From positions 124,001 through 188,000 of the forward strand of contig JBBCJX010000024.1 of NCBI GenBank assembly GCA_037189985.1: 64,000 nt of DNA. Direction: 5' to 3'. The stretch comes from UBA2031 sp037189985. GTDB taxonomy: Bacteria; Pseudomonadota; Gammaproteobacteria; Pseudomonadales; Moraxellaceae. Position 1 is the stretch's first letter. Each line of letters starts with the position of its first letter. Shown here piece after piece: positions 1 through 9,273 of this stretch. The notes beneath the pieces are model-generated. The model was not told the origin of the DNA. It worked only from the letters and a program-made list of their open reading frames with translations, and searched no databases. Both the position numbers and the translations under genes were made by a program.

Positions 1-1149
1 CGGTGCAGCCTCCGGGTAAAAAAGCCGGTCGAGATTGCCGCCCAGAAAATAAACAAAGAAGCCCAAGCCAAACACGCCGTACACAATCGAAGGCACACCC
101 GCCAGATTGTTCACGGCTATGCGCACGGTCTGTGTGATCACGCCCTGGCTGGCGTATTCGCGCAAATAGATGGCAGCAATGACGCCCAGCGGCGTCACCA
201 TGACGGTCATGATCAGCACCATGAGCACGGTCCCGAAAATAGCCGGGAAAACACCACCTTCGGTATTTGCTTCACGCGGTCCGTCAACGAGGAAGCGCGT
301 GACGTTTCGGGCGTAGCTGCCCAGCTTGCTGACCACACCCATGGCATTGGGCTGGGTCGCTGCCACGATCTTCATCAGCGGAAATTCGTGCTCGCTGCCA
401 TCGCTGGCCAGAAAGACAGCCGTATCGCGCGCCATTGCCACATTCAGGGCATCCAGCCGGGCACTGATTTTCGCATAGGCCTGGTCTTGCACCTGCCTTG
501 CTGCGGCCAGTCTTTCAATCTCGGCAGGGCCGAGACGGCTCTCGATACTCAGCCGACGCTCTTCAAGCCGCAACTTCTCCAGTGCAAAATTGATTCGGCC
601 GATCTCGGCTTTCTCGATAGCGGAAATTTGTGCATGAAGCTCGTTGCTGCGCTTGAGGCGACTTTGCAACTCAGCCCAGGCCTTGTTACCAGAGGCAACT
701 TCAGCACCCCCTTCCTTGACGCTTTTCAGATAGCCATAGAAATTTCCCCATTCGTAGCGCTCCAGCGCCACGATTTCCTCAGGGTAGGAAATCTCCTGCA
801 GACCAGAAGCAAATACCCAGCGGAAATCCGCGCCGTGGATGTCGCGATTGCCTTGCTTGATGAGAAGCCGACGAACAGCCTCTTGCCCGACCGGTAGCTC
901 GATTCCGGCCTCTCGCATGCGTGCGGCCGTGTCCGTACGCTCATCGACATGCTCACCAATGATAATGCTGCTGTTGCCGGCCGGATCGGTATAGCGGGCC
1001 TGCATCACATCCGCTGGCCAGAAGTGGCCAAGACCACGCACGGCAATGAGCCCGATCACACCAACCACCATGATGAGGGCAATGGCCACCATGCCGGCAT
1101 TCAGCCAGACCCAGGCATCCCCTGATTTGAAGTACTCACGCACTTTCAT
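1..1149 (-). CDS. pstA: Phosphate ABC transporter permease PstA, system 1 (partial, 3' end outside window)
   Basis: Inner-membrane permease half of the phosphate importer PstSCAB. The frame is open from the ATG at 1149 to the window edge, giving 383 residues without a stop. It has an N-terminal membrane segment (about residues 12-35), then a long periplasmic insert (about 36-285) with a charged, probably coiled-coil stretch. The permease core then begins with a segment reading NNLAGVPSIVYGVFGLG, typical of PstA. The long insert resembles the enlarged PstA of Pseudomonas and relatives rather than the short E. coli form. It lies 51 bp downstream of pstC in the same direction. pstB and phoU of this set would lie beyond the left edge. 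Confidence 0.9.
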   Translation of the reverse strand, partial: MKVREYFKSGDAWVWLNAGMVAIALIMVVGVIGLIAVRGLGHFWPADVMQARYTDPAGNSSIIIGEHVDERTDTAARMREAGIELPVGQEAVRRLLIKQGNRDIHGADFRWVFASGLQEISYPEEIVALERYEWGNFYGYLKSVKEGGAEVASGNKAWAELQSRLKRSNELHAQISAIEKAEIGRINFALEKLRLEERRLSIESRLGPAEIERLAAARQVQDQAYAKISARLDALNVAMARDTAVFLASDGSEHEFPLMKIVAATQPNAMGVVSKLGSYARNVTRFLVDGPREANTEGGVFPAIFGTVLMVLIMTVMVTPLGVIAAIYLREYASQGVITQTVRIAVNNLAGVPSIVYGVFGLGFFVYFLGGNLDRLFYPEAAP

Positions 1150-1200
1150 ATCCGTTTCCTTGCATCTGCGAACACTTTGATGGATTCGCACCTGCAGTCT

Positions 1201-3492
1201 TCAAAGCGAACCGTATTTCTTGCGCAGGCGACTGCGCACGATTTCAGCCACGGTATTGAGTACAAAGGTCAGCACGAACAGCACCAGCGCGGACAGGAAT
1301 AGCACACGGAAGTGCGTGGAGCCCACTTCCGCCTCCCCCATTTCCACAGCCACATTGGCCGAGAGCGTGCGCATGCCTTCAAAAATGTTCCAGTCCATCA
1401 CTGGTGTGTTGCCGGTGGCCATGAGCACGATCATGGTTTCGCCCACGGCACGGCCAAAGCCGATCATGACGGCAGAGAAAATCCCCGGCGATGCCGTGGG
1501 CAGCACCACACGCATCAACGTCTGCCAGGGCGTGGCGCCGAGAGCCAGCGAACCGTTGGTGAGATGACGCGGAACAGCAAAAAGCGCGTCTTCCGCAATG
1601 GCATAGATGTTCGGGATGACGGCAAAACCCATGGCCAGGCCAACGATGAGTGCATTGCGCTGGTCAAAGGTGATGTCCATTTCATTACGCAGCCATTGGC
1701 GCAGGTCTCCACCGAAAAAATGCAGCTCTATCGGTTGTGACAGTGCAAACGACAGCCAGCCGGTGAACAGTACCGGCACGATGAGCAGCAACGGAATCCA
1801 GCCATCGGCCAGACTGCGTTTCTCTCGCGGCAGCAAGGACCAGAGCAGGCCGCTGAGAAGAATGCCCAGGGGCGTCAGCAGGATCAGGCTGAAAATGCCG
1901 GGCAGGTAGGCCTCTATCGTGGGTGCCAGCCAGAGTCCGGCCAGAAAACCGAGAATGACGGTGGGCAATGCCTCCATGAGCTCGATGGCCGGCTTGATCT
2001 TGCGGCGCAGGCGCGGCGCCATGAAAACAGCCGTGTACATGGCGGCGCATATCGCCAGCGGAGCACCGAGCAACATGGCATAGAAAGCGGCCTTGAGCGT
2101 GCCGAAAGTCAGCGGCACCAGTGACAACTTGCCTTCAAAATCAATGTTGCCCGACGTGGACTGCCAGGTGTATCCGGGTGACGGATACGATTCGTACCAG
2201 ACCTTACCCCAGGCCGAGTGCAAGGAAATGTCCGGATGCTCGGCATGCAAGGCAACGCTGGCCTGCCCTGTGGCTGTTTGCGCCACGATCATTTCGGAGC
2301 GCGCGGAAACGGCAATACCGGAGACGGCTTGAGGTGCTGCCTGCACGACACCGAGGCTGCGCTCGGAGGTGGTGTAGAAATAGCCCACGTGCCCTGCACT
2401 GTCGCCGGCAACAAAACCCTTGCGCCGCTCTTCGGGCGTAATGGCCGTCACGGCTGCATTGCCAAGCTGGAAACCGCGAATGCGCGTCATGCTGAAGCGG
2501 TCTGTCCCCGAGCTTTCGTCACGCACCATGAACCACTGGCTGATGCGGCCAGTGTCGTCACCCAGCAGCAAAGAGACATTGCCCAGCAAGGCCGCTGCGG
2601 CTGTGATTCCGGCAGAGCCGGTACTGAGCTGCTGGTAAAGCGCGGGACCGTTTTCGCCTTGCAGACTGAATACTGCCAACTGGTTCTGCCCATGGACGGC
2701 ATAGGCCCAGCGCGCATCTTGGCCAATAACCAGAAAGCGTGCGTGCGCAAATTTAGCCGGCAGGATTTGCTCCTGCTGTCGCACCCACTTGGCGTCATCC
2801 GACAGCGTGCTGGTACCGAATAGGTTGAGTCCGCCACCTGTGCTGCTTTCGCTGTCAAAGCGGCTGAGCACCAGCGCATCGCGGTTCATGCCCATGAGCA
2901 TCAATTCGCGCTCGCCACCACGCAAGGCCAGCACCTGCACGGCTGCCCTGCTGTCATCCAGCGGCAGTGCAGCCTGCCCGTAGGGATAGGTGATGCCAGG
3001 GCTGATGTGACGCGTTCCGGTTTCGTCCAGACGTGCGTCGTAGGACGGCTTGATCACCAGCACCTGGCCGTTGGACAAACCGAGGCCGATCAATCCGCTG
3101 GTGACAGAGGCGCGGGCCACGGTGCTGATTTTTGCCCCTGCCGGCAGGGGCAAGTGCTCTTCGCCCAGTGTCCCTCCGTCGCTGACACGAAAATAGACAA
3201 TACGGCCATCGGCCTCGATACGCAGACCGCTGTAACTGTATTCGTCAATGTCCACAAAGCTGGAAGCCTGCGTGACATGCCGGGCCACGGGCTCCATGCG
3301 CGCGGACTGCAGCAGTGGCCAGACTTCATACAGCAGGTAAAAAAAGATCAGCGTGATGGCGAGGATGACGAACATGCCACCACCGCCAATGGCGGCATCG
3401 GCAAAGCGGTCACGCAGATGACGACGCCGGGCACGGCGATCCAGCTCGTCAGCAGGAGGCAGGATGCGCTTGGGATCGTGACTGAGTGACAT
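1201..3492 (-). CDS. pstC: Phosphate ABC transporter permease PstC, large form, system 1
   Basis: Inner-membrane permease subunit of the high-affinity phosphate importer. It has 763 residues, far longer than E. coli PstC (about 320) and close to the enlarged Pseudomonas form. The N-terminal membrane segment is about residues 38-60. A large periplasmic domain without obvious membrane segments follows (about 70-450). The last 300 residues form the multi-spanning permease. The cytoplasmic EAA-type loop reads NGSLALGATPWQTLMRVVLP, followed by GFGRAVGETMIVLMATGN, the conserved PstC/PstA signature. It lies 57 bp after pstS and 51 bp before pstA, presumably in one PhoB-controlled operon. Confidence 0.93.
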   Translation of the reverse strand: MSLSHDPKRILPPADELDRRARRRHLRDRFADAAIGGGGMFVILAITLIFFYLLYEVWPLLQSARMEPVARHVTQASSFVDIDEYSYSGLRIEADGRIVYFRVSDGGTLGEEHLPLPAGAKISTVARASVTSGLIGLGLSNGQVLVIKPSYDARLDETGTRHISPGITYPYGQAALPLDDSRAAVQVLALRGGERELMLMGMNRDALVLSRFDSESSTGGGLNLFGTSTLSDDAKWVRQQEQILPAKFAHARFLVIGQDARWAYAVHGQNQLAVFSLQGENGPALYQQLSTGSAGITAAAALLGNVSLLLGDDTGRISQWFMVRDESSGTDRFSMTRIRGFQLGNAAVTAITPEERRKGFVAGDSAGHVGYFYTTSERSLGVVQAAPQAVSGIAVSARSEMIVAQTATGQASVALHAEHPDISLHSAWGKVWYESYPSPGYTWQSTSGNIDFEGKLSLVPLTFGTLKAAFYAMLLGAPLAICAAMYTAVFMAPRLRRKIKPAIELMEALPTVILGFLAGLWLAPTIEAYLPGIFSLILLTPLGILLSGLLWSLLPREKRSLADGWIPLLLIVPVLFTGWLSFALSQPIELHFFGGDLRQWLRNEMDITFDQRNALIVGLAMGFAVIPNIYAIAEDALFAVPRHLTNGSLALGATPWQTLMRVVLPTASPGIFSAVMIGFGRAVGETMIVLMATGNTPVMDWNIFEGMRTLSANVAVEMGEAEVGSTHFRVLFLSALVLFVLTFVLNTVAEIVRSRLRKKYGSL

Positions 3493-3549
3493 GGTGCGGC
3501 TGATCCAGAAGAAGCAGTGAGTCGGGTTGGGGCAAGGCCGAAGCCCAGG

Positions 3550-4506
3550 TTACAGGCCCAGCATCTTGCGGACTTTGCCAGCCTCGGATTCCGGCAGGGG
3601 AATGTAACCGTCCTTCTCCACGATTTCCTGCCCCTGACGCGACAGCACCAGCTTGAGGAATTCCGCTTCCAAGGGTGAAAGCGCCTTGTTGGGGTGCTTG
3701 TTCACGTACACCAGCAGCGGGCGCGCCAGCGGATACTTCCCCGAAAGTGCATTCTTTTCATCAGCCGCGTAGAACTGGCCATCGCGACCCTGCAAGGGCA
3801 CGGTGCGCACGCTGGAGGTCTGGTAGCCCAGCCCCGAATAGCCGATGCCGTTGAGGGAAGTCGATACCGACTGCACCACCGAGGCAGAGCCGGGCTGTTC
3901 GTTCACGTTTTTCTTGAAGTCGCCCTTGCAGAGGGCGTGCTCCTTGAAATAGCCGTAAGTGCCGGACACGGAGTTGCGGCCGAATATCTGCAGGTCACGC
4001 CCTGCCCAACCACCGGCAAGACCGAGATCACCCCAGGTCCTCACACCTTTTTCGTAGCCGCATTTGCGCGTGGCCGAGAAAGCCGCATCCACCTGCGCCA
4101 GCGACAGGCCCTTGACCGGGTTGTCCTTGTGCACAAAGACTGCCAGCGCATCAATGGCAACCGGCACCGCCGTCGGCTTGTAGCCGTGGCGCTTTTCAAA
4201 CGCCTGGATTTCATTGTCCTTCATCGGGCGGGACATGGGACCGAAGTTGGCCGTGCCCTGCTCCATGGCGGGCGGCGCCGTGGAAGAGCCGGCGCCCTGG
4301 ATCTGGATGTTCACGTTGGGGTACTGCTTCTTGAAAGCCTCGGCCCAGAGCGTCATCAGGTTGTTCAGCGAATCGGAGCCGATGCTGGAAAGGTTGCCGG
4401 CCACGCCCGTGGTTTTCTGGTAGGCCGGTAGGCGGGCATCCACGGCAGCCGGGGCAGTGACCGGCAAAGCGAGGGCAAAAGCAGCAATCAGGTGCCTGAG
4501 GGTCAT
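3550..4506 (-). CDS. pstS: Periplasmic phosphate-binding protein PstS, system 1 (Pseudomonas type)
   Basis: Periplasmic phosphate receptor that delivers phosphate to the PstCA permease. It has 318 residues, with a signal peptide ending near APA at about residue 20. The mature protein contains GNLSSIGSDSLNNLMTLWAE, AGSSTAPPAMEQGTANFGPM and FGRNSVSGTYGYFKEHALC. These are phosphate-binding loops that match the Pseudomonas PstS family closely by eye. Start: ATG at 4506 with an AAGGAG ribosome site, and a PHO-box-like sequence about 45 nt upstream. It is a different PstS type from the one at 5322. Confidence 0.93.
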   Translation of the reverse strand: MTLRHLIAAFALALPVTAPAAVDARLPAYQKTTGVAGNLSSIGSDSLNNLMTLWAEAFKKQYPNVNIQIQGAGSSTAPPAMEQGTANFGPMSRPMKDNEIQAFEKRHGYKPTAVPVAIDALAVFVHKDNPVKGLSLAQVDAAFSATRKCGYEKGVRTWGDLGLAGGWAGRDLQIFGRNSVSGTYGYFKEHALCKGDFKKNVNEQPGSASVVQSVSTSLNGIGYSGLGYQTSSVRTVPLQGRDGQFYAADEKNALSGKYPLARPLLVYVNKHPNKALSPLEAEFLKLVLSRQGQEIVEKDGYIPLPESEAGKVRKMLGL

Positions 4507-4550
4507 GGGAGCGCTCCTTGCATCGTGGAATGTTGCAAAATCTAGCTCGG

Positions 4551-4572
4551 TTTCATGAAAGTTTTATGACAA
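4551..4572 (-). promoter_or_regulatory. PHO box (PhoB site) upstream of pstS system 1
   Basis: Read on the minus strand, two adjacent 11-mers, TTGTCATAAAA and CTTTCATGAAA, match the PhoB-binding consensus of CTGTCATA direct repeats spaced 11 bp apart. The site is about 45 nt upstream of the pstS start at 4506, where an activator site near the -35 position is expected. Induction under phosphate limitation is inferred. Confidence 0.8.
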
Positions 4573-4688
4573 TTCGACGTCAGGCGGGCGCGCAACCGGG
4601 CCGTCGCGCCCTGATACAGGGCACAGGATTGGCGGGCACCGCCAGGAGCCCGCGGGCTATACTCGCCACATTGCCTACGGAGCCGACC

Positions 4689-5084
4689 ATGAGAAACCAC
4701 GAAGAAAACCCGCCCCGTCCCCGCGGCGAGCTCTGCCTGCAAACCCTGGCCATGCCCAAGGACGCCAACCCCAACGGCGACATCTTCGGCGGCTGGCTGG
4801 TCTCGCAGATGGACCTGGCCGGCGGCGTGGCCGCCCGCAAGCGGGCACGCGGCCGCATCGCCACCGTGGCCATTGATGCCATGGTCTTCCTGCGCCCGCT
4901 CAAGGTCGGCGACATTGTCGGCTTCTATACGCAGGTGCTCTCCGTCGGACACTCCTCCATGAAGATACTCATCGAAGTGTGGAAAACCGACGACGTCGAC
5001 GGCACCCACACCAAACTGACCGAGGGACTCTTCACCTTCGTCGCCATCAACGAAGCCGGCCGTACACGGCCTGTTCCGAGCTGA
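4689..5084 (+). CDS. Acyl-CoA thioesterase, YciA-like hotdog fold
   Basis: Predicted cytoplasmic acyl-CoA hydrolase of 131 residues. The segment NPNGDIFGGWLVSQMDLAGG carries the hotdog thioesterase signature in which the Asp and the following helix form the active site. GRIATVAIDAMVFLRPLKVGD and the C-terminal strand pattern agree with the YciA/acyl-CoA thioester hydrolase family. The frame is open upstream to 4518, but the ATG at 4689 has a GGAG ribosome site about 6 nt upstream and starts where family members do. It stands alone between two divergent pst operons, within 240 bp of both. Any link to phosphate is only positional. The substrate cannot be told from sequence. Confidence 0.85.
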   Translation: MRNHEENPPRPRGELCLQTLAMPKDANPNGDIFGGWLVSQMDLAGGVAARKRARGRIATVAIDAMVFLRPLKVGDIVGFYTQVLSVGHSSMKILIEVWKTDDVDGTHTKLTEGLFTFVAINEAGRTRPVPS

Positions 5085-5152
5085 GCCTGGCATTGCAGGC
5101 GCAAAAGAATTCGCGCCCGCAATGCCAATCCCTTCTTCAAGCACCTCACCCA

Positions 5153-5174
5153 CTGTCATAAAACTGTAGCCAAA
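5153..5174 (+). promoter_or_regulatory. PHO box-like site upstream of pstS system 2
   Basis: CTGTCATAAAA followed directly by CTGTAGCCAAA. The first half is a perfect PhoB half-site and the second is degenerate (CTGTAGCC for CTGTCATA). It lies about 150 nt upstream of the pstS ATG at 5322, so the promoter would be followed by a leader of roughly 100 nt. PhoB control is inferred. Confidence 0.65.
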
Positions 5175-5197
5175 GCGTCGCATCCTCTGTCTGCCCG

Positions 5198-5225
5198 CCG
5201 GGTGTCACACGACTGAAACACCCGG
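5198..5225 (+). other. Inverted repeat in the pstS (system 2) leader
   Basis: CCGGGTGT and ACACCCGG form an 8-bp perfect inverted repeat separated by 12 nt, about 97 nt upstream of pstS. It could be an RNA stem in the leader or a protein-binding dyad. No U-tract follows, so it is not a convincing terminator. Confidence 0.4.
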
Positions 5226-5321
5226 CTCCCAGAATTCGCTCACCCAAGGCCCATGCCGCCGGGAGCGCCAGTACCGCAGGTGCTGGTCTGACGAATACTT
5301 TGAACAGCAGATGAAGAGGAT

Positions 5322-6371
5322 ATGACAATGCGCTTCACGAAACGCACTCTCGGCCTGGCCTTTGCGGCGGCTTCCACCCTTGCCCTGGCTGCACCTGCCA
5401 TGGCCCGCGACAACATCCAGATCGCCGGCTCCTCCACCGTGCTGCCCTTCGCCAGCATCGTGGCCGAGGAATTCGGCAACTCCTTCCCCAAGTTCAAGAC
5501 CCCGGTCGTGGGCTCGGGCGGCACGGGCGGCGGCCTCAAGCAGTTCTGCCAGGGCGTGGGTGACAACACTACCGACATCGCCAATGCCTCCCGTCCGATC
5601 AAGAAGGCCGAAGTGGCTGACTGCAACAAGAACGGCGTGACCAAGATCCACGAAATCCAGATCGGTTATGACGGCATCGTGTTTGCCTCCCGTTCCGACA
5701 AGAACAGCAAGCCCTTCGCCCTGACCCCGCGCCATGTCTTCACGGCTGCTGCCGAGAAAGTGGTTGTGGGTGGCAAGTTTGTGGCAAACCCCTACAAGCG
5801 CTGGTCCGAAATCGACCGCAAGCTGCCTGACCAGGAAATCCTGCTGGTGATCCCGGCCTCCAACCACGGTACCCGTGAAGTGTTCGAGGAAAAGCTCCTG
5901 CACGCCGGTGGCAACAGCTACCCGGAAATCAAGGAACTGGACAAGGACGCCAACAAGAAGGCTGTGTCTTCCCTGCGCAAGGACGGCCGCATCATCGAGA
6001 TCGCCGGTGACTACACCGAAACCCTGGCCCGCCTGCAGGCCCAGCCCAACGCCGTTGGCGTGTTCGGCCTGTCCTTCTACGACCAGAACCGCGACAAGCT
6101 GCGTGTTGCCACCGTTGACGGTGTGACACCCAGCCTGGAAACCATCGGTTCAGGCAAGTACCCCGTCTCGCGTCCGCTCTACTTCTACGTGAAGGGCGAG
6201 CACCTGGCCTCCATTCCTGGCCTGGCCGAGTACACCGAGTACTTCCTGAATGCCAAGGTGTCCGGTTTCGGCAGCCCGCTGGAAGAAGCCGGCCTGATCC
6301 CGCTCTCCGACAAGGAACGCGCCAAGGTGCAGGCTGACTTCAAGGCCCGCAAGGTTGCCGTAGGCCAGTAA
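5322..6371 (+). CDS. pstS: Periplasmic phosphate-binding protein PstS, system 2
   Basis: Second phosphate-binding receptor, 349 residues. An n-region with RFTKR and a hydrophobic stretch end in AAPAMA, a clear Sec signal peptide cleaved near residue 29. The mature protein begins with the typical DNIQIAGSSTVLPFASIVAE, followed by GSGGTGGGLKQFC and ASRPIKKAE. This subfamily is clearly distinct from the PstS at 3550. Two ATGs (5322, 5328) are possible; an AGAGG ribosome site at about 5313 serves either. A strong terminator follows at 6395, so pstS is probably made in excess over the downstream permease genes. Confidence 0.92.
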   Translation: MTMRFTKRTLGLAFAAASTLALAAPAMARDNIQIAGSSTVLPFASIVAEEFGNSFPKFKTPVVGSGGTGGGLKQFCQGVGDNTTDIANASRPIKKAEVADCNKNGVTKIHEIQIGYDGIVFASRSDKNSKPFALTPRHVFTAAAEKVVVGGKFVANPYKRWSEIDRKLPDQEILLVIPASNHGTREVFEEKLLHAGGNSYPEIKELDKDANKKAVSSLRKDGRIIEIAGDYTETLARLQAQPNAVGVFGLSFYDQNRDKLRVATVDGVTPSLETIGSGKYPVSRPLYFYVKGEHLASIPGLAEYTEYFLNAKVSGFGSPLEEAGLIPLSDKERAKVQADFKARKVAVGQ

Positions 6372-6394
6372 GCAAGCCCTTAAGGACAGGGATG

Positions 6395-6427
6395 AAAAGG
6401 GCAGGGATGTAACCCCTGCCCTTTTTT
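6395..6427 (+). terminator. Rho-independent terminator or attenuator after pstS system 2
   Basis: AGGGCAGGG pairs with CCCTGCCCT across a short loop, followed by a T6 run. It sits between pstS and pstC of the same operon, suggesting partial termination that raises PstS over membrane subunits, as is common for periplasmic binding protein operons. Confidence 0.85.
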
Positions 6428-6515
6428 GCCTCCGTAACACGGCAAGCAACATCGTAAGAAAAACTGCAAGCAAACCCGGCAACCACGCCAGCGGCGTGCC
6501 CGAACGGGAGAGGTA

Positions 6516-7889
6516 ATGAACAACCTGACTTTAATTGTCGTGCTGCTGGGAATCGTGGCCGTGGCCTACCAGCTGGGCTTGCGCAAGAGCCGCGCCGTGG
6601 CTGGCGGCAAGACCACAGCGCTGCATTCCCGCCCGATCTATTACGGCGTGCTGGTGGCACTGTGGTGCGGACTGCCAGCCTTTCTGGTCTTCGTGCTCTG
6701 GGCCGGACTGGAGCCCACCGTCATCCGCAACATCGTACTGGCCGGGCTGCCGCCCGAACTGGCCAGCATCCCTGCCGAGCAGGCCAACGTACTGATGAGC
6801 CGCCTGCAGAACATTGCTTCCGGCTTTGGTGTTTCCGATGCCACGCCGGCCGAACTCGCGGCTGCCGCCCATCTTTCGCAACTACAGAGCACGGCACAAC
6901 TGACCAAGCTCACGGTGCTGGTACTGATCGCCATCGGCGGCCTGCTCTACGCCCGTTCACGCATCGTGCCGGTATTGCGCGCCCGCAATCAGGTAGAGCG
7001 TGTCATCAGCTGGTCGCTGGCTGTCTGCTCCGGTATCGCCATCCTCACCACCATCGGCATCGTGTTTTCCATGCTGGGAGAGGCGATCCATTTTTTCTCT
7101 TTCGTGAATCCGGTCGACTTCTTCTTCGGTACGACCTGGAACCCCGGCTTCAGCACCACCGGCAAGGGTTCCGTGGGTGACTACGGCCTGCTGCCTCTGC
7201 TCTGGGGCACGCTGATGATCAGCATCATCGCCCTACTGGTGGCCGTGCCCATCGGGCTCATGACGGCCATCTACATGGCCGAGTACGCGCCCTCCTGGTT
7301 CCGCTCCTTTGCCAAGCCCGTGATTGAAGTGCTGGCCGGCATTCCCACCATCGTCTACGGCGTGTTCGCGCTGATGGTCGTGGGTCCCTTCTTCGCTGAC
7401 ATTGGCGATCTCATCGGACTGCAGGTACGCGCCACCAGCGCGCTCACGGCAGGCTTCGTGATGGGTGTGATGATCATTCCCTTCGTCTCCTCGCTTTCCG
7501 ACGACATCATCACGCAGGTGCCGCGCGCCATGCGCGACGGTTCGCTGGGCCTGGGTGCCACAAAATCCGAAACCATACGCCAGGTGATCTTGCCGGCGGC
7601 GCTGCCCGGCATCGTGGGCGCCTTCCTGCTTGCCGCCAGCCGCGCCATCGGCGAGACCATGATCGTGGTGCTGGCAGCCGGCAACAGCCCGCTGCTGCAC
7701 ATCAATCCGCTGGATGCCGTCTCCACCGTGACCGTCACCATCGTCAACCAGCTTACGGGCGACACCGATTTCGCCAGTCCGCAATCACTGGTGGCCTTCG
7801 CACTGGGGCTGACGCTCTTCGTCATCACCCTGGTCCTGAACGTCATCGCCCTCTACATCGTTCGTAAATACCGCGAGCAATACGAGTAA
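6516..7889 (+). CDS. pstC: Phosphate ABC transporter permease PstC, system 2
   Basis: Inner-membrane permease of 457 residues. Two N-terminal membrane segments (about 4-20 and 44-66) and an extra loop precede the permease core, a layout unlike the large PstC at 1201. The core has APSWFRSFAKPVIEVLAGIP and IVYGVFALMVVGPF. The EAA-type loop RDGSLGLGATKSETIRQVILP and AASRAIGETMIVVLAAGNSP are PstC hallmarks. Start ATG at 6516 has a GGGAGAGG ribosome site. The next gene begins 5 nt after its stop, so pstC and pstA are translationally linked. Confidence 0.92.
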   Translation: MNNLTLIVVLLGIVAVAYQLGLRKSRAVAGGKTTALHSRPIYYGVLVALWCGLPAFLVFVLWAGLEPTVIRNIVLAGLPPELASIPAEQANVLMSRLQNIASGFGVSDATPAELAAAAHLSQLQSTAQLTKLTVLVLIAIGGLLYARSRIVPVLRARNQVERVISWSLAVCSGIAILTTIGIVFSMLGEAIHFFSFVNPVDFFFGTTWNPGFSTTGKGSVGDYGLLPLLWGTLMISIIALLVAVPIGLMTAIYMAEYAPSWFRSFAKPVIEVLAGIPTIVYGVFALMVVGPFFADIGDLIGLQVRATSALTAGFVMGVMIIPFVSSLSDDIITQVPRAMRDGSLGLGATKSETIRQVILPAALPGIVGAFLLAASRAIGETMIVVLAAGNSPLLHINPLDAVSTVTVTIVNQLTGDTDFASPQSLVAFALGLTLFVITLVLNVIALYIVRKYREQYE

Positions 7890-7894
7890 GCGCC

Positions 7895-9271
7895 GTGAAT
7901 ACGACCACCAGCCTTCCCAACAATCCCAGCAATACCCCCGAGCGCAGCCAGGCCCTGTCCAGGGTCGAAGCTTCGCTGCGCCGTCGCCACAGCAGCGAGC
8001 GCCGCTTCCGCTTCATCGGCCTTGCCGCCGTGCTGGCCGGCCTGGCCTTTGTGGCCCTGCTGTTCAGCAGCATCCTGATGCGCGGGCTGCCCGCCTTCTG
8101 GCAATCCACCATCACGCTGGCCGTTCATTTCGATCCGGCTCTCATCGATGTACCGGCCAAGCCGGTGCGCGAGGCCGGCGAATCGGAAAACGCTTTCCGC
8201 GACCGCGATTACGCCTGGCAGAGCGAGCTGGGCATGGTCAACTGGAACCGCATCCTGGAAGACAGCATCATCGCGAAACGCCCGGAGCTGGAAGACCAGC
8301 GCCGTGACGTGCGTGCACTGTTCACCAGCGGCGAACGCTTCCGTTTGCGCGACATGGTGGTGGCCGACCCTTCGCTGATCGGCAAGACCGTGACGCTGGA
8401 CATGCTGACCGATGCCAACGTGGACGTGTGGTTGCGCGGCAATATCGATCGCGACCTGCCGGATGCGCAGCAGCAACTCCGCCCCAATGTGCGCCGCCTG
8501 GCTGACGAACTGCACGAAGCGGGCGTCATCAGCACCAAGTTCAGCAAGGCCTTGTTCAGCAATCCCGATTCGCGCAGCTCGCTGGCCTCGGCCGGTCTTG
8601 CCGGCGCCTTCATGGGCTCGCTGTTCATGATGCTGATCGTGATCTTCCTGTCCGTGCCGGTGGGCGTGGCCAGCGCGATCTATCTGGAAGAGTTCGCGCC
8701 GCGCAATCGCATCACCGACCTGATCGAAGTGAACATCAACAATCTGGCGGCGGTGCCTTCCATCGTGTTCGGCCTGCTGGGTGCGGCCATCTTCATCAAC
8801 GGCTTCCACATGCCCCTGTCGGCACCGCTGGTGGGTGGTCTCGTGCTGTCGCTGATGACACTGCCGACGGTCATCATCACTACCCGTGCCGCACTCAAGG
8901 CTGTCCCGCCCTCCATCCGCCAAGCAGCGCTGGGCTTGGGTGCCTCCAAAGTGCAGACGGTGTTCCACCACATCCTGCCGCTGGCACTGCCCGGCATCCT
9001 GACCGGCGCCATCATCGGTGTGGCACAGGCACTGGGTGAAACCGCACCCCTGCTGCTGATCGGCATGAGCGCCTTCGTGGCCAACATCCCGGCAACACCG
9101 GTGGACCAGTCAACCGCACTGCCGGTGCAGATTTATCTCTGGCAAGGCAACGAGCTGCGCAATTTCTTCGAGGCCCGCACAGCGGCCGCCATCATCGTGC
9201 TGCTGGGGCTGATGATCAGCCTGAATGCCTTCGCGATCTGGCTGCGTAAAAAATTCGAAACGAGGTGGTGA
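7895..9271 (+). CDS. pstA: Phosphate ABC transporter permease PstA, system 2
   Basis: Inner-membrane permease partner of PstC, 458 residues. It has one N-terminal membrane segment (about 45-68), a soluble loop of roughly 170 residues, and then the permease core with NINNLAAVPSIVFGLLGAAI. The loop RQAALGLGASKVQTVFHHIL and the segment GVAQALGETAPLLLIGM are typical of PstA. The start is GTG at 7895, with only a weak ribosome site, consistent with coupling to pstC 5 nt upstream. Its 3' end touches the pstB start region. Confidence 0.92.
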   Translation: MNTTTSLPNNPSNTPERSQALSRVEASLRRRHSSERRFRFIGLAAVLAGLAFVALLFSSILMRGLPAFWQSTITLAVHFDPALIDVPAKPVREAGESENAFRDRDYAWQSELGMVNWNRILEDSIIAKRPELEDQRRDVRALFTSGERFRLRDMVVADPSLIGKTVTLDMLTDANVDVWLRGNIDRDLPDAQQQLRPNVRRLADELHEAGVISTKFSKALFSNPDSRSSLASAGLAGAFMGSLFMMLIVIFLSVPVGVASAIYLEEFAPRNRITDLIEVNINNLAAVPSIVFGLLGAAIFINGFHMPLSAPLVGGLVLSLMTLPTVIITTRAALKAVPPSIRQAALGLGASKVQTVFHHILPLALPGILTGAIIGVAQALGETAPLLLIGMSAFVANIPATPVDQSTALPVQIYLWQGNELRNFFEARTAAAIIVLLGLMISLNAFAIWLRKKFETRW

Positions 9272-9273
9272 GA

